Part shown: positions 14,302 through 25,209 of the stretch, in pieces
Position numbering within the stretch: the first letter of the stretch is position 1
Layout of the letters: every line of letters starts with the position of its first letter
NCBI GenBank assembly: GCA_030386875.1
Contig: CM059567.1
Location: 84,995,130 to 85,059,129 of the forward strand
Direction: 5' to 3'
Source of the DNA: Morinoia aosen
Taxonomy: Eukaryota > Arthropoda > Malacostraca > Amphipoda > Talitridae
DNA length: 64,000 nucleotides
Position numbers and translations under genes: made by a program
The notes under the pieces: model-generated
What the model was told of the DNA's origin: nothing
The model's input: only the letters and a program-made list of their open reading frames with translations
Database searches by the model: none

Positions 14302-14418
14302 ATGAGTGCTGGCCTGGGTCTCATCTGGGGCGTTGGTGTTGCCTTCACGGTTGTTGTCTTCTACTTAGGCTTTGATCTCCTGTACAACCCTGATTTTAAT
14401 CAGAGTTTAGGTTTTTAA
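14302..14418 (+). CDS. Putative 38-residue single-pass membrane micropeptide
   Basis: A short open frame starts at an ATG preceded by CCAAA, a context close to the insect translation-start consensus (A at -3), and ends at TAA. The predicted peptide begins MSAGLGLIWG and continues with an almost uninterrupted hydrophobic stretch through about residue 27, including a run of Val, Phe, Tyr and Leu. It finishes with a short polar tail (NPDFNQSLGF). This is the layout of a single transmembrane helix with a small exposed C-terminus. Codons are more GC-rich than the flanking DNA. I do not recognise the family. It could be a genuine small membrane protein, one exon of something larger, or a chance frame; the hydrophobic segment and start context are the only support. 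Confidence 0.3.
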   Translation: MSAGLGLIWGVGVAFTVVVFYLGFDLLYNPDFNQSLGF

Positions 14419-14467
14419 CCAATCCAAACTTACCCTAGGGTGCAAGGTTACGGCCATTAAGAGAATT

Positions 14468-14659
14468 TTGTTCATGAAAAAATGGCCAACCAGGCAATTG
14501 AAGGCGACTAAGTTTTCTTTTCCCGGCCGCAATGTTGTTAATTATAAGGCTGAAGAACAGGTTCTCCACCAGATTAGCGACGTGGATGATGGTGTGGGAG
14601 GGCTTGGTACGGTGCACTTCAGTAAGGTGGAAACTCTACCCTTATATAAGTTCAGGTAA
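14468..14659 (+). other. Unassigned open frame ending near a splice-donor-like site
   Basis: A 63-codon frame with relatively normal codon composition ends at an Arg codon followed by TAA inside TTCAGGTAAATT. The string CAG/GTAAAT would be a good splice donor, so this could be a coding exon that continues elsewhere. No domain is recognisable, and the upstream acceptor is not convincing. Confidence 0.15.
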
Positions 14660-15984
14660 ATTTCCCCGAGCAATAGAAGAGAGAAAGGGAGCTCACATAA
14701 ACTAAACGTTACACTGATTTCAATGGTTCTAAGGGAATAGTGAGAGCACTGGAAATTCCCAGGACTTCATTCTTCTTGATTAAATGAGATAAAATATATA
14801 ATAGGGATAGACAAAATGTAACAAATATTTGAACATGGAATACAGTAAATTTACATTACTTATACGACACTTGTTAGTTTAAAATCTAATTCAAACAAAA
14901 TTTGGAGAGTTCAAGAGAATTAGTATTCTCTTGGTAGTTAAAACTTTCTTTAGTAAACTATTATACGTTTCAAAGAATTTAAGATTGATATGAAAACATC
15001 ATGCATCAAAATTATGTTTAAAACTGTGCAAAACGACTATTTTGTGTCAGAGTGAGTTGGAGCTTTCAGCAAAATGTCGGTAGTTCTGCTAAAGAACCAC
15101 TTTTGAGTGCCGCCCTTTTCCTTCTGTGGACCAGGAGGCAGAATGTTGAAGCGCAAAAATCTTACAGAAAATTCTGAATGAGCTCGCCGGCAGCTGGAGG
15201 GAAAGAGAACTTGTTCATTTGCTCTGGTCCAGGAATTCGTGGGCGGATATTTTAGAAAGTATGAATCGCAACGAAAGAAATTGACAATTGAAAATTTGTT
15301 TTTTGCTCATTTCGGAACGAAATACAACGAACATAACAGGACGAGGACTTTTGGGGGAGTTCTTTAACAAACAAAGTTCTTTAAAAAGAAGTTCTTTAAA
15401 AGAAGTTGAAAAGTTCTTTCACAAACAAGTGATACGTGTAAGTGATACGTGTAAGTGATACGTATACGTCTAAGAAAATAAAATATGAAATAGAAAGCGA
15501 ACATCGACAGCAATGAAACCTAAAAATTAAACCCAGGAAATAAGTTGTAATATCTCAACTGAGTATAATTATTATTCTCAGCAAAATTAGATATGGACTA
15601 GTTAATTAATGCACAAAATTCCAGGTATCATGAGCAGCTCGCACAAGATAAATCAGCATTTTGTCTTACATGAAGTTCGGCCAATATTATATAAGAGCTT
15701 TGATAACTATATAGAGAATATCCCTATCAAATTATCGCAGTACCATCTATGCACAAAAAGTAAACATGCGTTTAACTAACTTCAAAGATCATCAATAAAT
15801 TTAAAACTGGATTCTGATTAGGATTAGAAACAAAAATATCTTGAGCAGGCTTGCGAGATATGTTTACTGTAAGATATGAGAGCTTTGATATTTTTAAAAT
15901 CACGAGCACTACAACAATAAGCGAGATTTGGTTTATTTTCGGTTAGCTCTCTCTCACGTTTAGGTCGAATTATGTCGTGTTATA
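14660..15984. other. AT-rich DNA with short tandem motifs
   Basis: There is no gene I can support. 15359-15426 has four spaced AGTTCTTT-type repeats. 15427-15465 has three copies of a 13-bp unit, AAGTGATACGTGT. Confidence 0.5.
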
Positions 15985-17302
15985 CAGAGGTGGTCATATT
16001 GTAAGGAACGGAAACAACACCGATATGAATCAGTATATTATTTAGAAGGTAATAAATTAATCGTTATGAAATTTTCGCGAAACGATGATTCGGTCACAAT
16101 ACATAAATCATATACAAAGTTACAAGATTTTAAGTAATACTTCTTCAAATATGTTAAGATTAACAAAAACTGGAGAATTAAGACCTGGATTAAAGCTGAG
16201 GAACGACGCGAGGAATAAACAATTGTGAACAAAATCGTAACAAAATCTCATATTTGTAAATATATCATTATTTTCAACGGCTTCCCTGCATCGTCGACCA
16301 CATGACCGAATTAGTGTCTTGCACAAGTCGACAATAATTACCTCCCATTCATCTGTTATTGAATTACGTAAATGATCTTGATTTCGTGGGTTTCATACAT
16401 GAGCCTTCTCTCTTACTACATTCCACACATTTTCTGAACGGTTGAGTTCGAGGCTCTGGGCAGGCCATGGCAACCATTCAAAAAAGGTCATTACCATCCT
16501 AGCCTTCTGGCAAGGTGTATTGTCCTGTATGAAAATGGGATATTCACGAGGTCTAAGGCGTAAGTTTGGTACAACAAGCTGCCGAAGAAGCACTGAGTTT
16601 GTCAAGCATTCGGATGAAGGGGCCAACTCCTGCAGAGGAAATCATTCCCCACACCATCCCTCTGCCACTACCCGAAACGAGAGGCTTCGAAGCTGGAACC
16701 CGGGCATGCAATGCTGTATTTTGTAACCTGCGGGAAACTTGTTTTCTTTGAGATTTTATTTCCTGTCTCTTCACTAACTTTTCGGAAAATTGATGAAGCA
16801 ATTTTCAAAACGGTCCCTGGCGGACATTCTAACAAAATATGCGATCTTCTCTTTGATATGTTTTTGGTGTTCTACCAGTTTTTGGTCGCGCATCTAACGT
16901 TGCATTTGTGTTATATCTGTTTATTACTCGATGAACGACACTTCTAGGCCTGCTGACAATTACAAAAATTTCTGAAATTGACTTGTTTTCTTGATGGCTG
17001 GCAATAATGAGTTCTTTTTCTACATGAGCGAGCGTTTTGCATGTTGAAGTCGCCATATCGCTTCAAACCAGTTCCAATGATGTATGAATGCCCTCTTCAA
17101 TTTCGAAATGCTCTATTATGCCCTTAAAATGAATTAAGCAAATTTTGAGCAACTTTACTACACAAGGTCTTTCTTTGATTAATGAATACGAACATGATCT
17201 TTATTTGGTAAAAAATTTAATAGCTCATCATTCAGTACTTTCTCAGTAACCTACTGATTAAAGTCGGTATTATTTTCGTTCCTTATATTATGGCCACTAA
17301 TG
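15985..17302 (-). mobile_element. Tc1/mariner element with inverted ends and TA target duplication
   Basis: The left end CAGAGGTGGTCATATTG... and the reverse complement of the right end CATTAGTGGCCATAATAT... align for roughly 100 bp, through a shared AAGGAACG and ACACCGA/ATACCGA block. Both are preceded by the dinucleotide TA (15983-15984 and 17303-17304), the target-site duplication expected of Tc1/mariner. The total of 1318 bp is typical for an autonomous member. The transposase frame inside is on the minus strand and broken, so this is a fossil copy. Confidence 0.88.
16393..17056 (-). pseudogene. Tc1-type transposase, frameshifted
   Basis: Three minus-strand pieces together follow the order of a Tc1 transposase. 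16829-17056 starts with Met and carries the N-terminal helix-turn-helix: an A-H-V-E-K-x-x-I-I-A-S-H start, S-I-S-E-I, then the G-R-T-P-K linker. 16553-16801 has the middle block (SGSGRGMVWGMISSAGVGPF), matching the family's G-G-S-V-M-V-W-G block. 16393-16626 has IQDNTPCQKA, containing the second catalytic Asp, then WPAQSLELNRSENVWN, containing the third catalytic acid as Glu. The spacing fits a DD34E enzyme. Frameshifts separate the blocks, so no full-length protein is made. Confidence 0.85.
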
Positions 17303-17314
17303 TATAATAAAATT

Positions 17315-17533
17315 GGATCCTATCCCAATAAGCCCCGACACTAATGCCACACATAAGTTCATTCATTTGAAACGTTCGAAATAATGCACCTATCGACTTC
17401 AAATTACTCTCAAACGAAAGATTAAAACATTCTTTCGTTTGAGAGTAATTTGAAGTCGATAGGTGCATTATTTCGAAAGTTACAAGTTGGTGAACTTATA
17501 TGTGTTGTGGCGGGCTTATCTAGAAAAGATCCT
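17315..17533. repeat. Long inverted repeat (hairpin) with a perfect 47-bp core stem
   Basis: 17375-17421 is the exact reverse complement of 17431-17477, separated by 9 bases. Outside this core the arms still match imperfectly out to a GGATCC/GGATC pair at 17315 and 17532, giving about 100-bp arms overall. The left arm starts almost directly after the TA that closes the neighbouring Tc1 element. It could be a foldback MITE or an aberrant inverted duplication. Transcribed, it would form a long, very stable RNA hairpin. Confidence 0.9.
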
Positions 17534-17539
17534 ACACTT

Positions 17540-18240
17540 TAAACGTAATTGTTCTCACGTGCGATATTTGTAGATACAATGCTTATTGAAGGGTTACAAG
17601 CCAAAAAATTCAAAAACGCATGTCATATATCACAAGCACACCACATTTCGTAGTGATTCGATAGAGGCAACTATTACTATTGCCTCGGCATTACGAGGCA
17701 ACTCGCCTACTTTGGTCGCTCATGAGCGTTCTCATGACGGTTACCTGGACTCTGAAACGGCCGTCCAATTTGTAATGGCTTAGTCTAATCGAAGCCCTTA
17801 TTGGAGTATCGGATACACCTCCGCACATCGTCAATCCCTAAAACTGCTCTGCAGCTCTGGTGAATAAGCAGGTGAGCACGGATAGTTAAATCAAGTCTTC
17901 TTACAAAACTTTAGAAGCTACACGCTGTCAATCTACTGTATAGGTGCGCTTAAAATTTGTTGGAAACCGCTTCACAAGCGAATGTTAGTTTCAGAAAACT
18001 TTACATCTCACAAAAATATCCCCTACGGACAATGTAACTCTAACAAGGATTAACCATTAGTATAAAAAGAAACACAAGGGTCACAATAAAAATCATCTAT
18101 TTGCACTCAGACCAGCTGGTTTCGACTTTTCATTTTCAATGAATGCTTCTGAAACAAAAGGACAAAAAAAAAATTTTTTTTATACAATCAAAATTACAAA
18201 GTATTCGAAAAAACACTTGCAACACTTCATAGGAAATTTA
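17540..18240. other. No assignable gene
   Basis: Short open frames only (for example 65 codons at 17586-17783), with no recognisable motif. The sequence becomes A-rich towards 18160. Confidence 0.5.
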
Positions 18241-18254
18241 CATGGGTCCTTGAT

Positions 18255-18334
18255 AAAAAAATATATAAAAAAACCGAAAACTAAGCTAAATCATTTTAGC
18301 TTAGCTTAGTTTTCGTTTTTTTTATATATTTTTT
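18255..18334. repeat. Palindrome at the 3' edge of a LINE
   Basis: 18255-18288 (A-rich, then CCGAAAACTAAGCTA) is nearly the exact reverse complement of 18302-18334, with a loop of about 13 bases. It lies immediately beyond the stop codon of the LINE reading frame, so it falls within or at the end of the element's 3' untranslated region. Confidence 0.85.
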
Positions 18335-18342
18335 GTTTGTTA

Positions 18343-20110
18343 TTACATCCCCGGAGCCAAGTCATTCAGAACCTTCCAGGTATATATGATGAGGTACCTT
18401 TCACGGCGACGCTGTATTGAAAACAGGGACAGGTGTGATAGCCGTTTCCAGTTGTCAAGCGACTGCATTCCGTCGATCCTTTCGGTGAAGGTCCTCTGTA
18501 CACCCTCCAACTTCTGTACACCCTCCCTCCAACCTCCAACGCCAACAGTGCTCGGACTCCAGAGCTGAAAACAGTACTCTGCCAATGGGAGGACTAACGA
18601 TTTGAACAATTTCAGCATTAGTGGGGCTTCCCTTGTCTTAAAGGTTCTCAGGATCCATCCGATCTGGCGTCTGCACCTAAGCACCACCTGGTTAATGTGC
18701 TCTCCGAAGCCACCGTCATCCGAGATTACGACCCCCAGATCCCTGACCGAAGACTTGCGGTCGATCGCTGAACCACCAGTGGGGCTGTACGCATAGGAGG
18801 CGTCAGGGTGCAAACCGTACCGCACCAACTCAAATTAATTTTCATTGAAGGTCATGTTGTTTCGCGTTGCCCACTCGCAAATCTTCTGGAGGTCACTCTG
18901 TAGAGCCTCACAGTCCTCCACCGTAGCAATAGTTTTCAAGACCCTGGTGTCGTCAGCGAAGGATGAGGCCCGTGAGTGCAAGAGATTGACATCCATGTCC
19001 GAAATGTGGATCAGGAAAAGGAGTGGACCCAAAACGGATCCCTGAGGCACACCACTCACCACCATCGACTCCGTCGAGCGGCTCCCGTCCACTGAGACAA
19101 CTTGTTTCCTGTTTGTTAGGAAGCTATAAATCCATTCAAGGAGCCTACCACTGATTCCAAAAAGACGGAGCTTCCTAAGCAGCACGCCATAATCTACTTT
19201 ATCGAAGGCCTTAGCGAAGTCCAGATACACCACGTCCACAGCGAGTCCAGAGCCAAGCGCCTCCGTAACCTGCCGCTGATGCTCCAACAATTGTGAGAAG
19301 CACGACCGACCCCGTCTGAAACCGTGCTGATTGTCGTTCAGTAGGTCATTGCTCTCGAGATACGTAACTAGTCGTTTAACTACGATCTTCTCAAAAATTT
19401 TAATTACATTGGATGTTAGGGCGATAGGACGGTAATTAGCAGGGGAATGCTTCACGCCCCCTTGTGAACCGGAATAATTACTCCCAATTTGAGAGGAGCA
19501 GGCACATATCCTTTATCCATTGATGATCTCCACAGTGCATGTATAGGAGCCTACAATTCCTCGCAACAGTTTTTTAAGAGGATCAAAGGAATCCCGTCCG
19601 GACCCGCTGCGGATGTGGACGGCAGCTCCCTTATGCATGTCACCAGCTCGTTCTCGCCGAACCGAACATCGTCCAGAAGGGAGGGCCTGTCTTCTTCGAG
19701 TAGTCCTTGCAGGAGACCTAGAGTGTCCGAGTTTCTCGGCCTACTGAGGACCGACTCGTACTGCTTCCTCAGCACCTCAGCTTTGGCCAAAGAGTCCCCA
19801 ACGAGCTCGTCCCCAGCATAGAAAGGGCCAATCTGGGACTTGGTCTTAGACTTACTCCGTGCGTACCCATAGAAATACTTCGGGTTGTTGCGGATTGCTT
19901 CAATCGCCCGCCTCTCCCTAGTCGCAGTTCCAAGCTCATGCGACTGTATCAGCTGGTGCTCGATCAGCTCTGCCCTGCTCAGTAGTTTCATTCTAATGGC
20001 CGAGCTGACAGCCCCGAGCAGCTGCCTACGTATACGGGCTTTCTTCCGCATTAGGATCTTACGATCTCTTGGAATAGCCTGATGAACTGCAAACACATAC
20101 ACACATACAC
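18343..20110 (-). pseudogene. 5'-truncated CR1/Jockey-like LINE, reverse transcriptase ORF
   Basis: The minus strand encodes the reverse-transcriptase half of a non-LTR retrotransposon. In order: a linker with NNPKYFYGYARSKSK (19551-20110); SAAGPDGIP; then NYRPIALTS, QHGFRRGRSC and VYLDFAKAFDKVDYG, holding the first catalytic Asp. PQGSVLGPLLF and FADD (the catalytic pair, as FADDT) follow, then the thumb and C-terminal region to ...VLNDLAPGM. Lesions seen: an in-frame TAG after CCEEL (about 19549), a one-base shift around 19455 just before VKHSPANYRP, and a TAA replacing a probable Lys after TFNEN (18832-18834). The endonuclease domain is absent because the copy is 5'-truncated near 20100, where a CACATA-rich stretch begins. 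It would copy its RNA into DNA at a nicked target, but this copy is dead. Confidence 0.92.
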
Positions 20111-20275
20111 ATGCACACACATACCCACGCACATACACCCATGTTCACAGTACTGCTCGCGACCTTTTCGTGCCACGAGTCTGGTTGCTCGCGACTTTCG
20201 GTGCTGCTTGCGACCTCCGGCCAGCGCCGGGACTACTTGCGACTTTTGCGGTACTGCTTGCGACCTCAGCCGTTT
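20085..20275. repeat. CA-rich tract and degenerate GCTTGCGACCTTT repeats
   Basis: 20088-20143 is a degenerate CACATA repeat. From 20151 to 20271 a motif like CTGCTTGCGACCTTTTCGG recurs about five times with uneven spacing; a single related copy sits near 21145. They lie beside the broken 5' end of the LINE and may belong to its leader or to the target. Confidence 0.6.
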
Positions 20276-22240
20276 TGAAAATTTATTCCGAAGCACTGAA
20301 GAACTTTTTGTGATGAATAGGTTATGATGAATGAAGAAAAAGAGTTCAGAATAGGAAATAGGTCTCACTGAATGTTACCAGGTATCGCTAAACGCTGACT
20401 CGGTTTCGCTAAACTCTGCAGGGACTGACTATTAGGGACTGAACGCCCATCCAAGGCCTATAGCCAATTAGTGTGAGGGGCGGGGCCTATTAATTCGAGG
20501 GGCTGGGCCTAAAATCTCGCTAATTAGCGGGAATAGGTAAGCAGCAGAAAGGCTTGGGCGGGCGGGCTACTACAGGCTTGACAGGCTTGTAAGGGCTCAG
20601 CCGGGGTCGACAGCCCACTGGGCTTTGCACGTTTTGAAGGGTTTTTTGAATTTTATTTGCCCCTACGTGAGTCCCAAACACTATACTAAACCTAATGGAC
20701 TTTGTAAATAAAAAAAGAATCGTACAAATCCATTCCAAATCCATCTCAAAAAGCCAAAAACTGATATCGGTTTGAAAGGATTTCTGGCCAAGATCGCCCA
20801 AACCGGTAACACTGATGGAAACAGTTTCAAAAGTGACATCATCATACAAGTCCCGCCTGAAATCAAATTTTAAACTACGCCCAACTGAGCTTATACTCCG
20901 CCTGTTTTGTTTGTGACTTTTTTATGACTTTTTTATGACTGTTTTTTACTTGTTTTTTACCTGAACTTGGGCTTTCTCAACCCAACCTGGTTGGACTCTG
21001 CTTTAAACACCTGCACACTAACACACACATTTTACACACAAGAGGACACACGTGGTAAAAAGTGCACACACTATAAGGCACACAAAAAAAAACATAAAAT
21101 AGGCCTAGACTGACATTTTAGAACACATATGGCGCTAGGGACTGCTTACGACCTTTTTTGCCTTTTAAAAAATACGAGTGGAGAAAAACAAAAAATTAAA
21201 AATCGTGATCAACACCATCGGATAGAGAATTGAACGTAGAGTAAGGCAAAAATATAATTAAGAAAAAATGAGTTTTCATCAGTGCATAAATCGCAAAACC
21301 ACAAAAAGTCGCAAACAGTACAGGTTCTGTGAACATGGACACACCAAACTCGTAAGCATACACAAATGCATTTCTATGCATCGAGGCAATTACAATACAT
21401 ACGCATTCTATGAAGTGTCATACGCATAGCGTGCACACGTACACATATACACCGTGCACATATGCACAAGTAAGCATGTGCGCAAATATCAGCGTAATCT
21501 AATTAGTATAAACCAGCATCCAATCGGGGGAAACGGAGAAAATATCTTTTATTATGGCATGAATTTTATAAAATTTCCGTACTGAAATTAGTGGCACAAA
21601 ACAGTCTACCTAAGTCATAAACATGAAAACGATTGTGGGACGTGAATAAGAAAGAAAACATTATTGTGCTATAAGGGTTTCATATTAGAAAAAAATCACA
21701 TTATCTTTGAAATAGGGCGCAAATTGTGGGCAATTGATAAACATACATATGTACATGGGTATCATATTATTATAAGCATATAACTATAAGCATTGTAAGC
21801 ATATTACTGCAGTATAAATGGATGATCACACAACGAATTTATTGTTTTATTTTTACAAGGATGCTTTACAATTTCATGTTAGAAAAAATATCACATTATC
21901 TTTGTAATATGGTGTAAAATGTCTGCAATTGATAACCACACACACATATAGGTACCATGACGGTCTAGTTTAATGCTTGCACAGAAACGGAGAGGGATGA
22001 CATAAAATGCAACCTTCGACTGGTTTATCTACTCTAGTGCATACAGGTGTACATACACACATATACAAGTAAGCATGTTTGCAAATGGCAGCGTATAGGC
22101 AATCAAATCATAATACCTACGCATACTTCAAAACTGTTGTGTGATGTCTTGAATTTCAAGACAATGATCGGGGGAGATTGTTCAGCAATGGAGATACCAG
22201 GCAAATGAGATTCGTCAATACTTATTCAGTATGTTCTGTA
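20276..22240. other. No assignable gene; diverged duplications at 21.4-22.1 kb
   Basis: 20400-20600 is GC-richer, with repeated GGACTGA and GGGGC(G/T)GGGCCTA strings. 21675-21770 and 21861-21960 are diverged direct copies of each other (shared ATTAGAAAAAA, TCACATTATCTTTG, GCAATTGATAA). 21465-21500 and 22060-22100 share ACAAGTAAGCATGT and the bases after it. No coding potential is evident. Confidence 0.5.
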
Positions 22241-22248
22241 ACTAAGAA

Positions 22249-24380
22249 TTATTTTTGAGGGACAAGATGACGAGTTATTTTGGCTTTAAATTCTCTCGGT
22301 CTTTGAGGGATTTTAATACTCAGTGGAAGTTTGTTCCACAGTAAGGCGCCTGATATGGACAGAGCTTTCTGCCCTCAGTGAGATGAACGATAGTTGACTA
22401 AGACATTATTGTTTCTGTTCGGTTTTTGATTGGTTACAGTGGGTGGATGGAAGCGCACTATCTCAGCTTGCTCTGAGGAAGAGAAACGAGGAGAATATTG
22501 GGCCTTCTGCATGAGGAGCCTTTCTTGGATAGGAATCCAGCCGAGTTTATTGAGGAGAGGGGTTACGTGATCACTTCTTTTGAAATTACCGTTGCATACC
22601 ACCTTAGCCGCAAAGTTCATGCACTTTTGTAAGTCCCTTTGAAGGTATTGAGGTAGGTCTCCCCATACTAGGTTGCAGTAGTCAATGCGCGATAACACCA
22701 GCGATTGAATGGCTAATAATCTGGACTTTTCGTCTAGCATACTCTTTATGCGATGAAAAAACATCAAAGTTCCATAAATTTTGTTGCAAGTATTCTCAAC
22801 ATGAGATTTGAAGGACATGTTTCTATCGAACCAGATACCTAGATTTTTAACTTTTTCTGAGGCATTAATTTTATCATTTCCTACTTCAAGAGTAAGATTT
22901 GAAGTTTTTTAATTGACTCTTTGGATCCAAAAATAATGCATTGTGTTTTATTAGCATTTAATTTGAGACCATTTCGGTCGTACCATGATTTCAGGCTTGT
23001 CAGTAAAACTTCGGTTTTAATTTACGTCTGTGGTATTTCCGATTCAGAACTTGTTATTGCAATTTGAACATCATCTGCATACATTGAGATCCGTGTGTTA
23101 GAAGGCATTGGGGGGAAATCATTAATGAAAATAGAAAACAGTAGCGGACCATGAATGGATCCTTGGGGAACGCCAAAATTGTTTTGAATGAATGGGGATA
23201 ATTTGTTTTCTATGAGGACTGCATGAGATCGATTTGACAAGTAACTTTCAAACCATTGCGTGTCTATTCCCAAGTTCAGTATTTTAAGTAGAAGTCTATT
23301 ATGTTCGACGCTATCGAACGCCTTAGAGAGATCGAGTAGCAGCAAGAGTGTAACATTCTTTTGATCGATGTCACTGTATATTTTTTCAGAGATATTGAGC
23401 AGAGCGTCTTGAGTGCTAGTATTTTTTCTATAGGCGTATTGATTTTGGTGGAGTAGATTTGACTCGTCCAGGTGAAATGAGAGTTGATTTGTCACCACCT
23501 TCTCCAATATTTTGGACATGACAGGCAAAAGTCTGATGGGCCTGTAGTTTGATGCTATATTTAGGTCACCACTTTTATGCAACGGTCTAATAATGGAGTG
23601 TTTCCATTGGTTTGGAAACTTGTTGGTTACTATTGATGTATTAATTATCAGACGAATCCATGGTGCGGTAACAGGGAAACTGTCTTTGATATATTGAAGA
23701 TTGGTGCCTTCATGTCGAACTGCGTTTGTGTTTTTTAGTGAGTATAAGATATTTCGTAACTCCGGTAAATCGACAGGGCGTGGTCTCCACTTGACTCAGT
23801 CTTCGAGGGTGCAGTGGGGCATGAATTTTCATTTGTCGTTTCATCTGGATTGGTACACACCTCACTGAAAACTTGAGCCCCTACTTTTGAAAAGAATGTG
23901 TTGAAATCCGTGGCTGCTGCCAAGGGATTTTCAAAATTACTTATACGATCTAAATTTTTATATGGGGCTACCTCACTAATGATTTCCCAAGTTCGTTTCG
24001 TTTTTTTAGCCGTTATCAGTTTCTGGTGGAAGTGAGTTTGTTTTGCTTCAGTGATTTTCTTTCGAAGAATTTTTTCATGTTTTTTATATCTCTCGTATAA
24101 GGTACTGTTTGATCTATTGTTTTTGTACTCTCGCAAGTTAGCTTTCTTTATTCTGCTCATCTCTTTAATTTAATCAGTAATCCAAACAGTCCGTTTTGGC
24201 TTGGTTTTTTTGATGACGTAAGGTGCACATTCGTCGAGAGCTGCTCTGAAGTTCTCATTGAAGATGGACACTTGAATGTCAACATCGTCAGATTGCATCA
24301 TTTTCTATAATTCGGTGGACCTATCGAGTAGTTTTTCTTGAAATAGTTCTGCTGAGTTATGCCTTTTCGAGCGATAAGTC
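22249..24380 (-). pseudogene. LINE reverse transcriptase and C-terminal region, broken
   Basis: From 24370 to 23583 the linker can be read with two stops (one near 24306, one TAA at about 24168 in WITD-stop-IKEMSR) and a frameshift near 23770. It then continues without a Met into the polymerase. 23022-23582 holds NYRPIRLLPVMSKILEK, LLLLDLSKAFDSVEH (catalytic Asp), GVPQGSIHGPLLF and MYADDVQ (catalytic YADD). A TAA follows at 23022, then WYDRNGLKLNANKTQ, a frameshift near 22905, and the thumb and C-terminal part (22375-22818). A single TGA at 22375 interrupts the frame, which then continues to 22249 through SISGALLWNKLP. The catalytic core residues are intact, but the enzyme cannot be made whole. 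Confidence 0.9.
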
Positions 24381-24381
24381 A

Positions 24382-25095
24382 TTAGGCGGTATTTTTTTGT
24401 CTTTCCTTTGCAATATTAATTTCGCATTCTATAGAGTGGTGATCGGAAATAGAGGGTGATATTACAGTACTAAGTATTGCGGTGGGATGATTTGTGATTG
24501 CTAGATCGAGGAGAGTTGCAGAGACTTTAGTGATGCGAATCAGTTCTTTGACCATTTGTGATAGGCTTAGTTTATACAATAGTTTGCTTAGCTGATTGTT
24601 TTTGTCCGTTAGGTCAACATTAAAATCTCCGAAAGTAAAGAATGACTTTTTTGCCTGAAGGATTTCTTTGAAGGTTTCCTCAATGAATTCTAGTCTTAGA
24701 TTTAGGGGAGACGATGAGTGCCGGTAAAGGCTGCCAATGATTATTGATTTGTGTTTATATATTTGCACTTCTAACCAAACCATTTCAATGCCTTCGCAAA
24801 CTTCATTCGCTAGAAGTGAAGATGTTGAGTATATTTCTTTCACAAAAATACAAGATCCACTACCTCGGCTGGTTTTAGCGCCATCGAAGTGGTACAACAC
24901 GTAATCAGGAATGTTAAAAAATGAACTTTGGGTTCGTGAATCAAACCATGTTTCTGAAACACACAAAATGTCAATTTCTTCAGTGACCAACATTACTCTG
25001 ATTTCATCCAATTTACCATTCAGGCTTCGAGCATTTATATGCTTGATTTTGATTTTACCTATATTAGCACTCTTTCTAAAGGTAGCAAAGTTACT
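24382..25095 (-). pseudogene. LINE apurinic-type endonuclease domain
   Basis: The frame reads KIKHINARSLNGKLDEI, the usual N-terminal asparagine strand of LINE endonucleases. Then come ILCVSETWFD (catalytic Glu), SRGSGSCIFVK, the IIGSLYR block, FFTFGDFNVDL (the D-x-N catalytic motif) and finally ISDHHSIECE (the S-D-H catalytic motif). All expected active-site residues are visible. This domain nicks the target DNA so the free 3' end can prime reverse transcription. The segment before the first Met (25012-25095) is open in the same frame. The frame terminates at 24382, close to a frameshift that separates it from the downstream linker. Confidence 0.9.
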
Positions 25096-25209
25096 ATATC
25101 GATGGGATCGTTCAGGGGATTTATCGATTTTGTCTACGTTGCCCAGGGTGTTTGGCCCAGCATCTGCTATGTAAGAAAGTCTACTATTTGGTTGGGCAGC
25201 GACAGTCTG

